Part shown: in pieces, positions 61,263-64,000 of the stretch | How positions within the stretch are numbered: position 1 is the first letter of the stretch | Layout of the letters: each line of letters begins with the position of its first letter | From: Cryptomeria japonica | Taxonomy: Eukaryota > Streptophyta > Pinopsida > Cupressales > Cupressaceae | DNA: 64,000 bases | Direction: 5' to 3' | Assembly (NCBI RefSeq): GCF_030272615.1 | Contig: NC_081408.1 | Span: 618,262,476 to 618,326,475, forward strand | Made by a program: the position numbers and the translations under genes | The notes under the pieces: generated by a model | The model's input: the letters and a program-made list of their open reading frames with translations, nothing else | Database searches by the model: none | What the model was told of the DNA's origin: nothing

Positions 61263-62134
61263 AATGTGCTTGTTGGTCTTTCTTGATCGTGTCCTATTTG
61301 TTTTGGTGGTCTGCATTGATCACTATGTGCGGTATTGAAGATCTTATGGGTTTGGTGATATTCTTCGTGCTATGCAGTATTTTCGATGGTGTAGCGTGTT
61401 GCGGTTGATCTTGGCAAGATTTTTAGCGGTGATGCATATTCAAGGATTTGATTTGGGTCCATGCTATGTCATCTATGACATTGTATTGGTTTGGTGGTTT
61501 ATTTATGTATTGTTTGATGTAATTTTGTTATTAGGTGTTGAGGGTTTGAGTTGACCTTGTAGTCGGGGTTGATGAATTGTATAAATAGGTGTTAGATTTA
61601 TGTATGGTGATTGTGTCTACATTATCAGAGACTGGTATATGTGTGAATAAGTGAATTCATCTTTTGGTGTGGTGTATTTAGCAGAAAAATGTTGCAGAGA
61701 AGACAAATGTGCTTGTCCGGAATTGTCATCAAGCATTAGGAGATGTTATTCATTCAATTCATCTTAGCCGGATTGTAGTCTGAATATTATTGTAAGGTAG
61801 TGAACCTTCCCTAAGGGTTGAGGCCTTCTGGGTCATTGTATTTTAAGCAGTGAGCTCTAGGAAGTGTTCCTAAATGCATGTGTATTCCCCATTGTAATAT
61901 TTACACATACTACTGCAGAGTATCATCTTATTGTGGGTAGGTTCCCACCATGGTTTTTCCCTTAACCGAGTTTTCCATGTAAAAATCTTGGTGTTATGTG
62001 TGTTGTTGTTACTTTGTTCATCTTTATTATTGTTGCAGTTTATTAGATATGAGATTGTTCTATAATTGTATAAACCAGTGAAAATTGATTCACCCCCCCC
62101 ACCTCTTAGTTTTCCTTAATTGTTGTTGCCAACA
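61263..62134 (+). repeat. Copia-B 5' LTR, second piece
   Basis: Contains TATA box TATAAATAG (61580-61588) and ends TTGTTGCCAACA next to the primer site. It aligns with 60466-61257 of the solo LTR. Confidence 0.88.
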
Positions 62135-62148
62135 ATTGGTATCAGAGC
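62135..62148 (+). promoter_or_regulatory. Primer binding site of Copia-B
   Basis: ATTGGTATCAGAGC directly after the LTR end, complementary to initiator methionine tRNA. Confidence 0.88.
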
Positions 62149-62190
62149 TATATCCTCCAAAAGAAGCTTGAGCACTTGAGGAGATCCAGG

Positions 62191-64000
62191 ATGGCAACTT
62201 ATGTGTTTAAGAAGGAGAGTTTGAGATTTGAGGGAAATAACTACATTGTATGGAAGGACCAGATGGAAGTTCATTTGAAGTGTCTTGGAGAAGAGTATTG
62301 GAACATTACAAAGAATACCTATAATGTTCCTCATAATGGACCAATTACTACTGTTGAGATCAAGGATGTTGAACATAACATAAGAGCTAAGGAAGCATTG
62401 CTGAGTGCCTTGACCGATTCACAAATGACAAATGTGATGGGTTTGCAGACTGCACATGAGATCTGGGAGAAGTTAGAAACCTTGTATGAAGGAAATAAGC
62501 ATGTCAAAGTTGCTAAGTTATAGAGTTTGAAAGGAAAGTATGAGGTGTTGAAGATGCGAGAATATGATAACATATCTACCTTTATGGCTAAGGTGAATGA
62601 ACATGTCTTAGGTATTTAATTTGCCTGTGGAATTCTTGAAGAAGATGAGATTCTTGCTAGAGTGCTAATATATTTGCCTCCTGCTTACAAGCCTAAAGTA
62701 GTTTATATTGATGAGATCTGAAGTGTGACTACCGTGACAAGGGACACATTGGTTGGTAAGCTTGCTGCCTTTGAGTTGAGTGAGTTTGGAGAATCACATG
62801 GAAAATATGAGACTGCATTCAGAGCCTCTGTATGTGGGAAAAAAAAGTATGATCTGGGAGAAAGTTCATGTTGGGTTTCTAGATATGAAAGAGAAAAGAG
62901 AGAGATGGAAGAGAAAGAATGAGAGTTGGATGAGCTTGAAGTCCTTATTGATAGAAGATTGCCTAACATAGCTGGTAACTATGATGGAAAGTTACCTTTG
63001 AAATGTTTCTCTTGTAATAAGATAGGACATTTTGCTTCTAGGTGTCCTGAAAGAATGTCTAGGTATGATAAGCATGACAAATTTGAAAAGAATGATACAT
63101 ATGAAAAGAATGATAAGCATGATAAGCCCTACAAGCCTAACCAAAAGTTTAGATATCAAAAGAGATGTTATTATGCTGATGATGAAGGTGTGACTGATGA
63201 AGAGTCTAAAAATGGGAATTCAGAAGATGATTTGGTACCAATAAATCCTACAAGCTGCATTGTTTAGGAGAAAGCTTTGGCTATTAAGATTGAAGAGAAA
63301 GATGAATGGGTGATTGACATCGGTTGTTCACATCATATGACAGGTGATAAAAGAAAATTTGTGAATATGGAGAAGTATGATGGTGGTATAGTGAGATTTG
63401 GAGATGATAAAGCTTGTGTGATCCATGATAGAGGTTCAATTTCTTTTGATGGTAAGTATAATAATGATGACATCTTGTATGTTGAAGGTTTGAAGCATAA
63501 TATTTTGAATGTTGGATAGATGGTTGACAAGGGATATGATTTGCAATTCAAGAATGGTAAATGCAAGATCCTAAATGCCTTTGGTATAGAGATTGCATCA
63601 GGGACTAAGACTAAAGGTAATATTTTTCACTTGAATGCTAACCTGAGAAAATTTGTTTGATTGCTCAGATTGATGAAAGTTGGTTGTGGCATAGAAGGAT
63701 GTGTCATCTTAACTTTGATTGTATGATAAGGATAAGCTCTACTCAAGTTGTTAAAGATTTGCCTAAAATTGTGAATCCATCTAATCTTGTATGTAGAGAA
63801 TGTCAGTTGGGAAAGATAATAAGAACTACATTCAAGAGAAATTTGTAATCATCTAATGGATTGTTAGATCTTGTCCATACTATTTGTGTGGTCCTACAAA
63901 AGTGAGAAGCATACAGAGTGACAAATATTTCATGTTTTTGATTGATGATTATTTTAGGATGATGCGGGTGACCTTTCTAAGGGAGAAATTAGAAGCATTG
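62191..64000 (+). pseudogene. Copia-B gag, protease and integrase start
   Basis: Begins at ATG 62191 (MATYVFKKESLRFEGNNY), chosen because it lies 42 bp after the primer site and matches the Copia-A start. Gag helical region 62191-62900; CCHC knuckle CFSCNKIGHFASRC at about 63007-63048. Asp/Lys/Tyr-rich repeats (KHDKFEKNDTYEKNDKHDK) follow. The protease site reads WVIDIGCSHHM near 63310, with Ile replacing Ser in D-S-G. GAG-pre-integrase ESWLWHRRMCH lies near 63675, and integrase LIDDYFRMMRVTFL runs to the edge. In-frame stops: 62521, about 62617, 62719, 62920, 63265 and 63517. A single-base frameshift lies near 63640, and a small deletion near 63875-63890. Compared with Copia-A the product is closely similar. 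Confidence 0.88.

Larger units (their letters stand above)
59596..64000 (+). mobile_element. Ty1/copia retrotransposon Copia-B, truncated by window end
   Basis: Same family as Copia-A, opposite strand. The 5' LTR is 59596-60017 plus 61263-62134 (about 1.29 kb without the solo LTR). The primer site follows, then gag, protease and the start of integrase up to the window edge. It inserted into the gypsy gag. The second target-site copy is outside the window. Stops and a frameshift show decay. Confidence 0.9.

Overview
The window is nuclear DNA of a seed plant with a large, repeat-filled genome. Long LTRs, several layers of nesting and many decayed elements would fit a gymnosperm, but that is inference; no host gene or organelle gene is visible to settle the taxon. 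Nearly all coding potential belongs to retrotransposons, and I find no convincing host protein-coding gene, rRNA, functional tRNA or CRISPR array.

Left part (1-24952): a decayed Ty1/copia element on the minus strand ('Copia-A'), whose body was split by three later insertions. (i) 546-10948 is a complete LTR element flanked by the 5-bp duplication GTAGG, with no protease, RT or integrase but a long Q/P/S-rich ORF ('LARD-1'). (ii) 13679-22956 is a Sirevirus-like non-autonomous element flanked by TAAAT, which itself contains a 2.2-kb TRIM-like element at 17689-19889 flanked by AAAGA. (iii) 23163-24376 is a solo LTR of the Copia-A family flanked by TAACA. Removing the insertions rejoins one Copia-A LTR of about 1.25 kb.

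Middle (25052-44420): a 5'-truncated LINE on the minus strand, bounded by a ~15-bp duplication (CAATCTCAACATCTA). It is split by a young 16.4-kb Ty3/gypsy element of the Tat type (26223-42583, duplication GGAGG). That element has nearly identical ~2-kb LTRs and one gag-pol reading frame containing gag, protease, G-patch-like segment, RT, two RNase H domains and integrase. The frame has no frameshift but five in-frame stops, four of them TAG.

Right part (44438-64000): AT-rich DNA without recognisable genes, a tRNA-derived SINE-like unit (48937-49085) next to a copia LTR remnant with its primer site (49098-49486), and a ~5-kb inverted-repeat element (51967-56917). The core of that element is a ~3.2-kb array of short perfect palindromes. 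Next come two (AT)n microsatellites and a chromovirus-like gypsy gag remnant, which is cut at 59596 by a second copia copy ('Copia-B', plus strand, running off the window). Copia-B's 5' LTR carries a solo LTR of its own family (60018-61257, duplication GTTCC).

LTR divergence gives a relative order consistent with the nesting: Sirevirus-like element (about 10% by eye), TRIM-like (about 5%), LARD-1 (about 3%), Tat element (under 0.5%). LARD-1 and the Tat element share primer site, polypurine tract and several 3' internal motifs. They may be a non-autonomous/autonomous pair. The least explained structure is the palindrome-array inverted-repeat element at 52-57 kb.
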